From: Tenacibaculum piscium
Lineage (GTDB): Bacteria; Bacteroidota; Bacteroidia; Flavobacteriales; Flavobacteriaceae
Reading direction: 5' to 3'
NCBI RefSeq assembly: GCF_021390715.1
Contig: NZ_JAJGWT010000003.1
Location: 186,001 to 250,000 of the forward strand
DNA: 64,000 bases
The notes under the pieces were generated by a model. That model made no database searches. It worked only from the letters and a program-made list of their open reading frames with translations, and had not been told where the DNA came from. A program made the translations under genes and the position numbers. Of the stretch, positions 43,829-52,987 are shown one piece after another. How positions within the stretch are numbered: the stretch's first letter is position 1; each line of letters begins with the position of its first letter.

Positions 43829-43857
43829 TTGATATGTAGTTATTTATTGTATATTTG
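43829..43857 (+). promoter_or_regulatory. Promoter of tRNA-Pro
   Basis: TTG (43829-43831) and TATATTTG (43850-43857) are spaced by 18 bp, a full -33/-7 match, 16 bp upstream of the tRNA. Confidence 0.75.
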
Positions 43858-43873
43858 CAATCCGATAACCGTA

Positions 43874-43948
43874 CGGGGTGTAGCGTAGCCCGGTCATCGC
43901 GCCTCGTTTGGGACGAGGAGGTCGCAGGTTCGAATCCTGCCACCCCGA
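43874..43948 (+). tRNA. tRNA-Pro (anticodon UGG)
   Basis: The acceptor stem CGGGGTG/CACCCCG joins 43874-43880 and 43941-43947, with A as discriminator. The anticodon stem CCTCG/CGAGG encloses TTTGGGA, reading TGG. The T arm is GCAGGTTCGAATCCTGC. Confidence 0.97.
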
Positions 43949-44015
43949 CTTAAAACCTTAATAATCTTACTAGATTGTTAAGGTTTTTTTTGTGCGCTTT
44001 ATTTTGATTAAAAGT

Positions 44016-44077
44016 TAACGGATTCGATTTCTTATTTTTCTCTGATATTTTTTTTCAGATGAAATTTATACAGGCTC
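44016..44077. repeat. Right-end fragment of the GAGCCTG element
   Basis: The sequence resembles the right end of the 30.8-kb element, from CGGATTCGATTT to CAGGCTC. It ends at 44077, directly before a TTA that is the stop codon of the next minus-strand gene. The left part is missing. Confidence 0.6.
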
Positions 44078-44557
44078 TTAGCAATCATTTTTATTGTATA
44101 ATAAATCATCAAACAAAATAGCTTCTAATTTTTCTGATGAAGTTTCATCTAATATTGTTTTTTCTAATATGACTTTAAATTGTTTTTTAGTGTTTGGACT
44201 TATCCAAGTTCCATAAAATGAATTATTTTGTTTTTGTAAAAATAATGCTCCCGAAAAATTATCTTCAACCATTGCGTATTTCTTGTTTTGTTTATCGGTG
44301 GTAATATTTAAAAGAATCCATTTTTTTTGATTATCATATTTATACATCGCATTTAAAATTGTTGAATTTCCGCCACACGGATGTTCTTGTTCGTTTATAT
44401 ACAGCGTTATTTTAATACTTCCATTTAAAGTTCCTTTGTATAATTCTTTTTGATTTTTCTCTTGATATCTTTCTTGATATATTTCTTGAAATTTGTCTTC
44501 ATTTTTGTCTTTACAGGGTAAAAATAATACTGCTAGGAATAGAATGATAGTTTTCAT
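44078..44557 (-). CDS. Hypothetical lipoprotein, 159 aa
   Basis: The N-terminal MKTIILFLAVLFLPCKDK is a short lipoprotein signal, with Cys15 as likely lipidation site. A strongly charged Glu/Lys/Gln-rich stretch follows, then a domain with two further Cys-containing motifs (EHPCGGNSTILNAMY, WISPNTKKQF). No family was recognised. Its TAA stop coincides with the end of a repeat fragment. It is followed on the same strand by a membrane protein gene and could be co-transcribed with it. Confidence 0.6.
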   Translation of the reverse strand: MKTIILFLAVLFLPCKDKNEDKFQEIYQERYQEKNQKELYKGTLNGSIKITLYINEQEHPCGGNSTILNAMYKYDNQKKWILLNITTDKQNKKYAMVEDNFSGALFLQKQNNSFYGTWISPNTKKQFKVILEKTILDETSSEKLEAILFDDLLYNKNDC

Positions 44558-44581
44558 TTTATTAGTTTTTTATATTTTATT

Positions 44582-44938
44582 TTAAATAACATCAATAATT
44601 TTTTCTAAAATATGATGTATTACGCCAACTATAATCACGATTATACTGAAAAACAGAAAACGAATACGAGTTAATTTCGCTTTATTTTTTGCTTTATTTT
44701 TAAATTTTTTCTTCAGATAAAAAACATCAAGAATAACATATAGCAAAGCAATAATACTTCCAATACTTAAACCTACATGAAATAATACAACATCATAAAT
44801 CCAATCAAAAACGTTAAGAATTCCTATTGATGATGATTTTGGTTTTGCTCCTAAAACAATTCGCATATATCCAATTCCTGATAAAAGTGATAAAATAACC
44901 CAAAAAAAATAATCCCGAATTTGATATACTAATTTCAT
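44582..44938 (-). CDS. Small membrane protein, 118 aa
   Basis: There are three predicted membrane spans (about residues 8-28, 42-66 and 92-112). A Lys-rich cytosolic loop (KKKFKNKAKNKAKLTRIR) lies between spans 2 and 3. No family was recognised. It lies 24 bp upstream of the lipoprotein gene on the minus strand. Confidence 0.6.
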   Translation of the reverse strand: MKLVYQIRDYFFWVILSLLSGIGYMRIVLGAKPKSSSIGILNVFDWIYDVVLFHVGLSIGSIIALLYVILDVFYLKKKFKNKAKNKAKLTRIRFLFFSIIVIIVGVIHHILEKIIDVI

Positions 44939-45072
44939 AAAAACTACACATTTCTTAAAACGAAAAAGTACTATTTTATTTTTTCTTATTGACTTAAATT
45001 AAGCTTTAAGTTTACGTAAATTTGTTTTTTATGGATTTTTAGCTATAAACAGCACTTTATTTACTATCAATT

Positions 45073-45630
45073 ATGGAAAAAACAACACTTAGAAAAATAT
45101 ATAAACAAAAAAGAGCTGAATTAACTTCACTAGAAATAGCAGTATTTCAAGAAAGTATTTATCAGCAAATTTTCAACTCAGAAATAATTGATTTCAATGC
45201 GATAAACAATGTTCATTTATTTTTATCGATGCGAAAATTTAAGGAAATAGATACGCAACCTATTATTGATTTTTTCAGAAGTAAAGGAAAAAAAATAATT
45301 GTTAGTCAATGTAATTTTGCTGATGATTCGCTCACACATTTTTATTTAGAAGAAAAGACTGAATTAATTTTAAATAAATTCGGCGTTCCCGAGCCTGTAA
45401 ATGCTACAGAAGTTGCTGTTACAGAAATTGATTTGGTTTTTGTGCCGATGTTAATTTCTGATAAAGAAAATTATAGAGTTGGTTACGGAAAAGGATTTTA
45501 CGATCGTTTTTTAGCCAATTGTAGAGAAGATACTAAAACAATCGGGCTTAATTTCTTTCCGCCAATCGCCAAAATTTCCGATTGTAATCAATATGATATT
45601 CCGCTTGACAATATTATATTTCCGATATAA
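45073..45630 (+). CDS. 5-formyltetrahydrofolate cyclo-ligase
   Basis: The 185-aa protein has the N-terminal RKIYKQKRAELTSLE helix and the ATP/substrate motif GYGKGFYDRFL (about residues 140-150), and ends in the YDIPLDNIIFP segment typical of the family. It converts 5-formyl-THF to 5,10-methenyl-THF with ATP. It is followed by a long perfect terminator and faces rho. Confidence 0.9.
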   Translation: MEKTTLRKIYKQKRAELTSLEIAVFQESIYQQIFNSEIIDFNAINNVHLFLSMRKFKEIDTQPIIDFFRSKGKKIIVSQCNFADDSLTHFYLEEKTELILNKFGVPEPVNATEVAVTEIDLVFVPMLISDKENYRVGYGKGFYDRFLANCREDTKTIGLNFFPPIAKISDCNQYDIPLDNIIFPI

Positions 45631-45673
45631 AACATAAAAAATCCCGTAAAATTTTACGGGATTTTTTATGTTT
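45630..45673. terminator. 22-bp perfect terminator palindrome
   Basis: The arms 45630-45651 and 45652-45673 are exact complements, with the core ATCCCGTAAAA/TTTTACGGGAT and runs of A and T outside. The structure can serve the plus-strand ligase gene and the minus-strand rho. Confidence 0.88.
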
Positions 45674-45716
45674 TATCTATTTTTTAAAATGTTTTTCAGA
45701 AAAAATCAGGAATAAA

Positions 45717-47510
45717 TTATCCGTTCATCGAAATTAAAAATTCTTCATTATTTTTAGAAAGTCGAATTCTATCATTAATAAACGTCATTGCTTCTACAGG
45801 GTTCATATCTGCTAAATATTTTCGTAATACCCACATACGTTTTACGGTTTTTGGGTCTAACAATAAATCATCACGACGCGTACTCGATTTAATTAAATCA
45901 ATCGCTGGATAAATTCTACGGTTTGAAATATTACGATCTAATTGTAGTTCCATATTTCCAGTTCCTTTAAATTCTTCAAAGATAACCTCATCCATTTTCG
46001 AACCAGTTTCGGTAAGTGCCGTTGCGATAATAGTTAACGAACCACCATTTTCAATATTACGCGCCGCTCCAAAGAAACGTTTTGGCTTATGCAAGGCATT
46101 GGCATCAATACCTCCTGATAAAATTTTACCTGAAGCAGGTGCAACGGTATTGTAAGCTCTTGCTAAACGTGTAATTGAATCTAATAAAATAACCACATCA
46201 TGTCCACATTCTACCAAACGTTTTGCTTTTTCTAAAACGATATTGGCAACACGAACGTGTTTATCGGCAGGTTCATCAAAGGTTGAAGCAACTACTTCTC
46301 CACGAACATTACGTTTCATATCGGTAACTTCTTCGGGTCTTTCATCAATTAACAAAACAATTTGATACACTTCAGGATGATTTGCTGCAATAGCATTTGC
46401 GACATCCTTTAATAACATTGTTTTACCTGTTTTTGGTTGCGATACAATCATACCACGTTGTCCTTTTCCGATAGGAGAAAATATATCAATAATTCTAGTA
46501 GATAAAGAGCTTCCTTTTTCGGCTAGATTGAATTTTTCATCTGAAAATAAGGGCGTTAAATGTTCAAACGAAACTCTATCACGAACAATATTTGGATTTA
46601 AACCGTTAATTTTTGATACTCTAATTAGTGGGAAGTATTTTTCGCCTTCTTTCGGCGGACGGACATTTCCAAGAACGGTATCTCCTGTTTTTAGTCCGAA
46701 TAATTTTATTTGAGATTGGGAAACGTAAATATCATCGGGTGATGATAGGTAATTATAATCTGATGAGCGTAAAAATCCATAACCGTCAGGCATCATTTCT
46801 AGCACGCCTTCACTTTCGATAATTCCATCAAATTCAAAATCGGGATCTCGATATTTGTTACCGCTTTTATGAGTTGTTTTTTGTTGATTTTTATGTTGCG
46901 GTTTTTTCCCTGCTTCGACTACTGCTCTTGGTCTTGGCGTTGGTTTTGGTATTGGTTTTTTGGAATCTGTTTGTGTTCTCGGATTTGGAGCTTGTTTTTT
47001 TGTAGCTTCCACGACTGCTCTTGGTCTTGGTCTTGAAATTATTTTTTTAACGGCTGCTTTTGAATCTTTTTCTTCAGCAACATTTTTTTCAATTTCAGTT
47101 GATTTGTTAAGCTCTTTTGTTGGGCTATTTTTAGTTTTTAAAACAGGAGTTACTTTATTGGCTACTGTTTTTTGAACATTTTCGATGTTTTCAACTTTTT
47201 CTGCGTTTTCAACATTTTGAACGTTCTCAAGATTATTTTCAACAGCTACATTTTTATTTTCTTGTTGCTTTTCTTGTTCTTGTTGTGTTTGTTCCAAAAT
47301 TTTTTCTTTGGATGATTTTTCTATTCTTTTCCGCTTCGGTTTTTCCGCTATTGCTTCAGGTTGATTGACACTAACTTGGGGTTGTGCTTCTAAAATTTTA
47401 GAAACTAAATCTAATTTTTTTAATTGACTTACTCTAGTTAACCCTATCGTTTTTGCAATTGCTTGTAAATCTATTAATTTTTTAGTTTTTAATTCGGAAA
47501 TATCGAGCAT
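45717..47510 (-). CDS. rho: Transcription termination factor Rho, with extended N-terminus
   Basis: The protein is 597 aa against about 420 for E. coli Rho. A SAP-like N-terminal segment ([18 protein letters not shown]) and a low-complexity, Lys/Glu/Asn/Pro-rich insert (about residues 45-220) precede the cold-shock RNA-binding domain ([15 protein letters not shown]) and the ATPase, Walker [11 protein letters not shown]. Long inserts of this kind are usual in Bacteroidota Rho. Together with the many hairpin terminators it indicates both termination modes. Confidence 0.97.
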   Translation of the reverse strand: MLDISELKTKKLIDLQAIAKTIGLTRVSQLKKLDLVSKILEAQPQVSVNQPEAIAEKPKRKRIEKSSKEKILEQTQQEQEKQQENKNVAVENNLENVQNVENAEKVENIENVQKTVANKVTPVLKTKNSPTKELNKSTEIEKNVAEEKDSKAAVKKIISRPRPRAVVEATKKQAPNPRTQTDSKKPIPKPTPRPRAVVEAGKKPQHKNQQKTTHKSGNKYRDPDFEFDGIIESEGVLEMMPDGYGFLRSSDYNYLSSPDDIYVSQSQIKLFGLKTGDTVLGNVRPPKEGEKYFPLIRVSKINGLNPNIVRDRVSFEHLTPLFSDEKFNLAEKGSSLSTRIIDIFSPIGKGQRGMIVSQPKTGKTMLLKDVANAIAANHPEVYQIVLLIDERPEEVTDMKRNVRGEVVASTFDEPADKHVRVANIVLEKAKRLVECGHDVVILLDSITRLARAYNTVAPASGKILSGGIDANALHKPKRFFGAARNIENGGSLTIIATALTETGSKMDEVIFEEFKGTGNMELQLDRNISNRRIYPAIDLIKSSTRRDDLLLDPKTVKRMWVLRKYLADMNPVEAMTFINDRIRLSKNNEEFLISMNG

Positions 47511-47688
47511 TCGTGAAATTATTAAGTTGTATAATCCTTAGTTTAAGAAAAAGGATTTAATTGTATTTAAATTTTTATGATTTCAAATTATATAGGAACT
47601 ATATAATTATGTTATTGTGCAGGTACTTATCTGACAAATATATACAAATATTTTAACTTGTAATATTTCTTTTTAAAAAAATAAATAT

Positions 47689-47696
47689 TATATTTG
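47689..47696 (+). promoter_or_regulatory. -7 promoter element of the DUF4293 gene
   Basis: TATATTTG matches TANNTTTG and lies 16 bp before the ATG at 47713. No well-spaced -33 TTG was seen. Confidence 0.5.
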
Positions 47697-47712
47697 CTAT
47701 CCAATCTTAAAT

Positions 47713-48147
47713 ATGATACAGAGAAAACAATCTTTATACTTATTCATTGCAGGAATTTTGTCAGGAATTTTACCTTTTGTGTTTAGTCTTTGGACGACAC
47801 AGTCAGCTATTTCTGTGTATATAATTGATTTATTCTCTAGTGTTTCGCTGTTAGAAAAAGCGACGCCTATCTTATTTTTGATGTCTGCTTTACTATCAAT
47901 TGTAACCTTATTTTTATTTAAGAAAAGGGAATTACAATTTGTTTTAGGGCGTTTAAATATTTTGATTAATCTTTTTTTAGTAGGTATTTTGATTTATCTA
48001 TCACAAACATTATCTGGAGAGGCTTCGGTTTCCGAGAAAGGTATTGGGATGTTCCTTCCTATTCTTGTTATTTTGTTAGTAGTTTTAGCAAATAAAGCCA
48101 TCAAGAAGGATGAAGATCTTGTAAAATCTGTAGATAGAATTCGATAA
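47713..48147 (+). CDS. DUF4293 family membrane protein
   Basis: The 144-aa protein has four membrane spans (about residues 7-25, 45-63, 75-95 and 105-125). It starts MIQRKQSLYLFIAGILSGILP, the conserved opening of the DUF4293 family found next to rho in Bacteroidota. Function unknown. It is divergent from rho, with about 200 bp between them, and ends with a terminator. Confidence 0.88.
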   Translation: MIQRKQSLYLFIAGILSGILPFVFSLWTTQSAISVYIIDLFSSVSLLEKATPILFLMSALLSIVTLFLFKKRELQFVLGRLNILINLFLVGILIYLSQTLSGEASVSEKGIGMFLPILVILLVVLANKAIKKDEDLVKSVDRIR

Positions 48148-48171
48148 TCCTAATATATATTTTAGTGCGAC

Positions 48172-48199
48172 AAAAACCGAGGTGAAGACCTCGGTTTTT
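48172..48199 (+). terminator. Terminator of the DUF4293 gene
   Basis: AAAAACCGAGGT (48172-48183) and its complement (48188-48199) form a GC-rich 12-bp stem with a GAAG loop and flanking A and T runs. Confidence 0.85.
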
Positions 48200-48238
48200 A
48201 CATTTTCACTCTTTATTATTATTATTTATTATTCTTTA

Positions 48239-48385
48239 GAGCCTGTTTAAATTTCATCTGAAAAAAAAATATAACAGAAAAATAAGGAATCGAATCCGTC
48301 AAAGGGATTTTATTTCAGTTCACATCCTGATTTGCCGTAGTTCTCCTGTTGATGCGATGCTGAAATAAATTCAGCATGACGAAAA
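48239..48385. repeat. Second copy of the GAGCCTG element, left end intact
   Basis: It starts GAGCCTGTTTAAATTTCATC right after TTA (48236-48238). The next about 110 bp match the reverse complement of the right half of the 30.8-kb element (shared GAATCCGTCAAA, CATCCTGATTTGCCGTAGTT). It ends with a small hairpin, ATGCTGAA/TTCAGCAT, and no right TIR was found. It lies between convergent genes. Confidence 0.65.
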
Positions 48386-48397
48386 TTTAGTTTTAAT

Positions 48398-48892
48398 TTA
48401 TTTTTTTCCTAATTCGATAACTTCCATATTGATAATTTCGCCTTTATCCAATTCAAAACGAAGCATTGTTCTTATTTTATGAAACCCGTATTTTCCTGAT
48501 GCTCCTGGATTTAAGTGTAGTAAATTAAATTTTTGGTCGTACTGAACTTTTAAAATATGAGAATGTCCACTAATAAATATTTTAGGTGATTTCTGCTGTA
48601 ATTCTTCCCGAACTCTGGGTTTGTAGGCGTTTGGATAGCCGCCAATATGTGTTATCCAAACCGAAACATCTTCCACTATAAATCGATTATCTAACGGAAA
48701 TTCTGCTCTTGCATTATTATCATCAATATTTCCATAAACGGCTCTTAGTGGCTTGAGTTTTTTTATGGTATCGGTTACTTTTAAATCGCCAATATCGCCT
48801 GCATGCCAAACCTCATCGGCTTGTTTTACAAACTTCAAGATTTGATTATCAATAAAACTATGCGTATCGGAAAGTAATAGTATTTTTTTCAT
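48398..48892 (-). CDS. Metallophosphoesterase, YfcE/MJ0936 family
   Basis: I start it at ATG 48890-48892 (MKKILLLSDTH), giving 164 aa; an earlier in-frame Met would add six residues and no homology. Motifs are LLSDTH, WHAGDIGD, VYGNIDDN and SGHSHIL, the metal-binding set of YfcE-type phosphodiesterases. Its promoter region is shared with the divergent truA. Substrate unknown. Confidence 0.88.
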   Translation of the reverse strand: MKKILLLSDTHSFIDNQILKFVKQADEVWHAGDIGDLKVTDTIKKLKPLRAVYGNIDDNNARAEFPLDNRFIVEDVSVWITHIGGYPNAYKPRVREELQQKSPKIFISGHSHILKVQYDQKFNLLHLNPGASGKYGFHKIRTMLRFELDKGEIINMEVIELGKK

Positions 48893-48966
48893 CAATACAA
48901 AATTACTCAAATCAACAAGAAATCAGGTGAATATTTCATAATTTAGCCATTTAAATTTCGTGTTTT

Positions 48967-49701
48967 TTGAGATATTTTATTGAATTAGCGTATAAAGGAA
49001 AAAAGTATCATGGTTGGCAAATACAACCTGATGCCGTATCAGTACAAGAAAAAATAAACAAGGCAATTAGCACTGTTTTAAGAGAAAATATTATGATTAC
49101 AGGCGCAGGAAGAACCGATACTGGCGTACACGCTTCGCAAATGTTTGCTCATTTTGATACCGATGCTATCTTAACTAATCAATTTGCGTTTCGATTAAAT
49201 GCACTTTTACCTGATGATATTGTAATTTTTAACTGTAAATTGGTGCATGATACTGCACACGCTCGTTTCGATGCCACGAGTCGAAGTTATGAATATAAAA
49301 TTTGGCTCGGTAGAAATCCTTTTTCGTTAGATACTTCTTGGCAATTATACAATCAGCAATTAAATATTGATTTGATGAACCAAGCAGGAGCGATTTTATA
49401 CAAGCATCAAGATTTTGAATGTTTTTCAAAAGTAAAAACAGACGTACATACTTTTAATTGTGATATTACCAATGCTGTTTGGAAATTAAACGGCAATGAA
49501 TTAACGTTTCATATTAGTGCCAATCGATTTTTAAGAAATATGGTTCGAGCGATTGTCGGTACTTTAATTGACGTTGGAACAGGCAAAATAAGTCTGGAAG
49601 ATTTTAAGAAAATTATCGAACGTAAAAACAGAAGTAACGCAGGAACATCAGCACCTGCAAAGGGATTATTTTTAACAAAAGTTGCCTACGATTATATCTA
49701 A
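48967..49701 (+). CDS. truA: tRNA pseudouridine(38-40) synthase TruA
   Basis: The start codon is TTG 48967, giving MRYFIELAYKGKKYHGWQ, the typical TruA N-terminus; no in-frame ATG lies upstream near it. The catalytic Asp is in GRTDTGVHA. The 244-aa length matches the family. It modifies the anticodon arm of many tRNAs. It is followed after 45 bp by an ABC exporter gene. Confidence 0.95.
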   Translation: MRYFIELAYKGKKYHGWQIQPDAVSVQEKINKAISTVLRENIMITGAGRTDTGVHASQMFAHFDTDAILTNQFAFRLNALLPDDIVIFNCKLVHDTAHARFDATSRSYEYKIWLGRNPFSLDTSWQLYNQQLNIDLMNQAGAILYKHQDFECFSKVKTDVHTFNCDITNAVWKLNGNELTFHISANRFLRNMVRAIVGTLIDVGTGKISLEDFKKIIERKNRSNAGTSAPAKGLFLTKVAYDYI

Positions 49702-49746
49702 TTAACAGATACTATTTGGCAAAAAAATAAATAACAAATAAATAAC

Positions 49747-51510
49747 GTGAGCAAAACAACAGGAAAAGCATTTGATATTAAAATTTTTGTAAGACTGATG
49801 AGTTTTGCAAAAAAATACCGTGTACGATTTATTCTAGCTTCCATCTCTACGATACTTTTGGCACTATTTGCGGTACTAAGTCCCGTTATTTTAATGCGTG
49901 CTATTGATGATTTTGTCGCTCATAAAGACCCTACACGATTATTATATTACACCATCGCAATGCTTGTTACCTTATTAATACAGGTATTTTTTCAATTTAG
50001 TTTTATTTACAATGCGAATTGGGTTGGTCAGCATATTATTAAAGACATCAGAACGAAAACATTTCGAAAAATAATGTCTTTTAATATGCGTTATTTTGAT
50101 AATTCATCGGTTGGAAAACTGGTAACTCGTGTGGTTTCTGATGTTGAAACAATTGCGAATTTCTTTACGCAAGGTGTTTTTATGATTATTAGCGATTTAT
50201 TAAAAATGATCGTCGTTATCATCGTGATGTTATACACCAACTGGAAACTTGCGCTTATCGCCTTGGCAACCTTACCGATTTTAATTTATGCCACCAAATT
50301 ATTTCAGATAGCCATAAAAGCTACTTTTCAAGATGTTCGTAATCAGGTAGCCAACCTCAACGGATTTGTGCAAGAAAGAGTTACGGGAATGAAAATTGTA
50401 CAGCTTTTTAATCGTGAAAAAATTGAGTATAAAAATTTTATTGAAATTAACGAAAAACATAAAAAAGCACATATTAAAACGGTTTGGTACTACTCTATTT
50501 TTTTTCCAATTGCTGAAATATTATCATCGATTGCGATTGGTTTAATCGTTTGGTACGGCGGATTACAAGTAATTGAAGATAACGCAGTGTCAGTTGGAGC
50601 TATTATTGGTTTTATCAAAATGGCACAAATGTTATTCAGACCGCTTCGTCAAATTGCGGATAAATTTAATCAACTTCAAATGGGAATTGTGGCTGGAGAA
50701 CGTGTATTTTCTATTATTGATACCCAAAGTAGTATTGCTAAAAATGGTGAAATCACCACTGCGAGTTTACAAGGAAACATCCGTTTTAAGGACGTACATT
50801 TTAGTTATATTAAAGGAGAAGAAATTTTAAAAGGTATTTCTTTTGATGTTAAAAAAGGAGAAACCGTTGCAATTGTTGGAGCTACGGGTGCAGGAAAATC
50901 AACAATTATTAATTTGATAAATCGTTTTTATGAAATAGATAGCGGTGCTATTTATTTAGATGATATACTAGTTGAAGAATACGAAATTAATGCATTGCGA
51001 GAAAAAATAGCCGTTGTTTTACAAGATGTATTTTTATTTTCTGATACTATTTTCAATAATATTTCCTTAAAAAATGAAACTATTTCTTTGGAGGAAGTAA
51101 AACAGGCTGCCAAGCAAATTGGAATTCATAAATTTATTATGAGTTTGCCCAATAATTATGACTATAATGTAAAAGAACGTGGCGGTATGTTATCTTCAGG
51201 ACAGCGTCAATTGATTGCTTTTTTGCGTGCGTATGTAAGCAAACCAAGTATTTTAATTTTAGATGAAGCGACATCTTCGGTGGATTCTAATTCGGAAAAA
51301 ATGATTCAATTTGCTACGGATAAAATCACCAAAAACCGTACTTCGATTATCATTGCTCACCGATTAGCGACTATTAAAAAAGCTGATACAATTATTGTTA
51401 TGGATAACGGTCGGATTGTTGAAGTAGGAAATCAAGCATCACTTTTACGTAAAAAAGATGGTTATTATAAGAATTTATATAAAAAGCAATTTAAAACTAA
51501 AATTATCTAA
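49747..51510 (+). CDS. ABC transporter, MsbA/lipid-exporter-like half transporter
   Basis: The start is GTG 49747. At 587 aa it has six spans in residues 1-310, then an ATPase with Walker A GATGAGKSTI, signature LSSGQRQLIAF and Walker B ILILDEATSSVD. The domain order (TMD then NBD) is that of bacterial half exporters such as MsbA or SmdA/B. A homodimer is likely; the substrate is unassigned. It may be transcribed from truA. Confidence 0.9.
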   Translation: MSKTTGKAFDIKIFVRLMSFAKKYRVRFILASISTILLALFAVLSPVILMRAIDDFVAHKDPTRLLYYTIAMLVTLLIQVFFQFSFIYNANWVGQHIIKDIRTKTFRKIMSFNMRYFDNSSVGKLVTRVVSDVETIANFFTQGVFMIISDLLKMIVVIIVMLYTNWKLALIALATLPILIYATKLFQIAIKATFQDVRNQVANLNGFVQERVTGMKIVQLFNREKIEYKNFIEINEKHKKAHIKTVWYYSIFFPIAEILSSIAIGLIVWYGGLQVIEDNAVSVGAIIGFIKMAQMLFRPLRQIADKFNQLQMGIVAGERVFSIIDTQSSIAKNGEITTASLQGNIRFKDVHFSYIKGEEILKGISFDVKKGETVAIVGATGAGKSTIINLINRFYEIDSGAIYLDDILVEEYEINALREKIAVVLQDVFLFSDTIFNNISLKNETISLEEVKQAAKQIGIHKFIMSLPNNYDYNVKERGGMLSSGQRQLIAFLRAYVSKPSILILDEATSSVDSNSEKMIQFATDKITKNRTSIIIAHRLATIKKADTIIVMDNGRIVEVGNQASLLRKKDGYYKNLYKKQFKTKII

Positions 51511-51528
51511 AATTATTTTGTAAATAGT

Positions 51529-51558
51529 TTGTTTACAATGCGCAATACAATACATTTG
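51529..51558 (+). promoter_or_regulatory. Promoter of the alanine-rich lipoprotein
   Basis: TTG (51529-51531) and TACATTTG (51551-51558) are spaced by 19 bp, a full -33/-7 match, 36 bp before the ATG at 51595. Confidence 0.75.
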
Positions 51559-51594
51559 TGCATATCAATCTATAAACTAAAAAATCATAAAACG

Positions 51595-52104
51595 ATGAAA
51601 AAAGTAATTTTAACTATGTGTGTTGCTGGAGCATTATTAGCAACTTCTTGTGATAAGGCTAAAGAAAAAGCAAAAGACGCTACTGATGCTACTGTTGAAG
51701 CTGCAAAAGATGCTGCTGATGCTACTTCTGATGCTGCTACAAAAGCTGTAGATGCTACTGCTGATGCTGCAAACAAAGCTGTTGACGCTACTTCTGATGC
51801 TGCTGCTAAAGTTGCTGAAGGTGCCGAAGACGCTGTTGATGCTGTAAAATCTGCAATTGAAGGAGTTTCTATTCCTGAATTTAAAGATCCTAAAGTTGGT
51901 GAGTATTTAAGCTCATATGCTAACTATGCTAATGATTATATCGCTGCTAAAGGAGATGTAGTAAAAAATGCAAGCTTAGCTAAAAAAGGTGCTGAATTAG
52001 CTGCTGAAGGAAAGAAAATAGTTTCTTCTTTAGATGCTGAAGGAAAAAAGAAATTTAACTCAGTAATGAGCGCTATCCAATCTAAAATGGCTCCTGCTAA
52101 ATAA
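51595..52104 (+). CDS. Alanine-rich lipoprotein with 11-residue repeats
   Basis: The protein is 169 aa. I start it at 51595 because the promoter just upstream overlaps any longer start. The N-terminus MKKVILTMCVAGALLATSC is a Bacteroidota-type lipobox with Cys19. Residues about 27-91 are near-perfect 11-mers of the form (K/T/N)(D/A)A(V/T)DAT(S/A)DAA. They predict an amphipathic alpha-11/3 helix like those of LEA proteins or apolipoproteins. The C-terminal 75 residues are helical and unique. Possible envelope or desiccation/osmotic role (inferred). Confidence 0.85.
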   Translation: MKKVILTMCVAGALLATSCDKAKEKAKDATDATVEAAKDAADATSDAATKAVDATADAANKAVDATSDAAAKVAEGAEDAVDAVKSAIEGVSIPEFKDPKVGEYLSSYANYANDYIAAKGDVVKNASLAKKGAELAAEGKKIVSSLDAEGKKKFNSVMSAIQSKMAPAK

Positions 52105-52125
52105 TTTTAGATTTTTATACAAATT

Positions 52126-52153
52126 AAAAGCTCGCAATTTGCGAGCTTTTTTT
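52126..52153. terminator. Terminator between the lipoprotein and cdaA
   Basis: AAAAGCTCGCAA (52126-52137) and its complement (52139-52150) form a GC-rich stem with a short loop and Ts after it. It also overlaps the region directly after the cdaA stop on the opposite strand. Confidence 0.8.
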
Positions 52154-52940
52154 ATGTTCTTAAATCATTTTGTAATCTTGTTAATAATTCTTCTTGGGTT
52201 TTATACAACACAAATTCACCATTATTTATATACGATATTTCACCTGTTTCTTCGGATACTAACAAACAAATAGCATCTGTTTTTTCGGTAACGCCAATAG
52301 CGGCTCTGTGCCGTAATCCGAAACGAGCAGGTATTTTTGTACTGTTAGAAACAGGTAAAATAACACGAGTCGCTACAATAAAATTATCTCGAATTACCGT
52401 TGCTCCATCATGCAATGGACTATTTTTATAAAAGATACTTTCTAAAATTGCTTCATTTACTTGTGCATTCATTGTATCACCTGTATTGATTAAAAAATCA
52501 AGATTATTTGTTTTTTCAATAACAATTAAAGCGCCTGTTTTTGTTTTTGACATGCTAATACATGCCTGTAAAATTGTTTGAATATCAATATCTACTTCGG
52601 GAGTAAGTTCGCTTTGCATAAATTTTAACTGATGTAAAAAACTTTTTTTTGCTGAAAAATTAGTCGTTCCTATCATCAATAAAAACTTTCTGATTTCTTG
52701 CTGAAAAACAATAATTAACGCAATAACACCACCCGATAATAAATATCCTAAAATCCCGCTCAACATTTCCATATGAAGTGCTTGTGTTATCTTCCAAATT
52801 AAGAAAATAAACGTAATTCCGATAACAATATTAATCGCCACCGTACCTTTTAATAGCTTATAAATGTAGTATAACAAGACGGCAACTAAAATAATATCAA
52901 GCACATCGAGAAACGAAAAATCAATAAAACGTAAATTCAT
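52152..52940 (-). CDS. cdaA: Diadenylate cyclase CdaA (DacA)
   Basis: The 262-aa protein has three membrane spans (about residues 10-85) and a DAC domain with HDGATVI and GLRHRAAIG, the DGA and RHR motifs that bind ATP. It makes cyclic di-AMP, which controls K+ and osmotic homeostasis. It lies next to folP, the same pairing seen in many Bacteroidota, with about 50 bp between them. Confidence 0.95.
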   Translation of the reverse strand: MNLRFIDFSFLDVLDIILVAVLLYYIYKLLKGTVAINIVIGITFIFLIWKITQALHMEMLSGILGYLLSGGVIALIIVFQQEIRKFLLMIGTTNFSAKKSFLHQLKFMQSELTPEVDIDIQTILQACISMSKTKTGALIVIEKTNNLDFLINTGDTMNAQVNEAILESIFYKNSPLHDGATVIRDNFIVATRVILPVSNSTKIPARFGLRHRAAIGVTEKTDAICLLVSEETGEISYINNGEFVLYKTQEELLTRLQNDLRT

Positions 52941-52987
52941 TACTTGTAATTATTTTGATGAAAATTTAAGCTCATTCGTTTTTAAAA

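Noticed and set aside
43719-43943. A 74-codon minus-strand ORF opening MAGFEPATSSSQTRR over tRNA-Pro
   Set aside because: It is the antisense reading of the tRNA-Pro gene, a well-known spurious pattern; the rest is AT-rich promoter DNA.
51529-51594. Upstream extension of the alanine-rich lipoprotein
   Set aside because: A -33/-7 promoter lies inside it and the lipobox begins at the ATG 51595.
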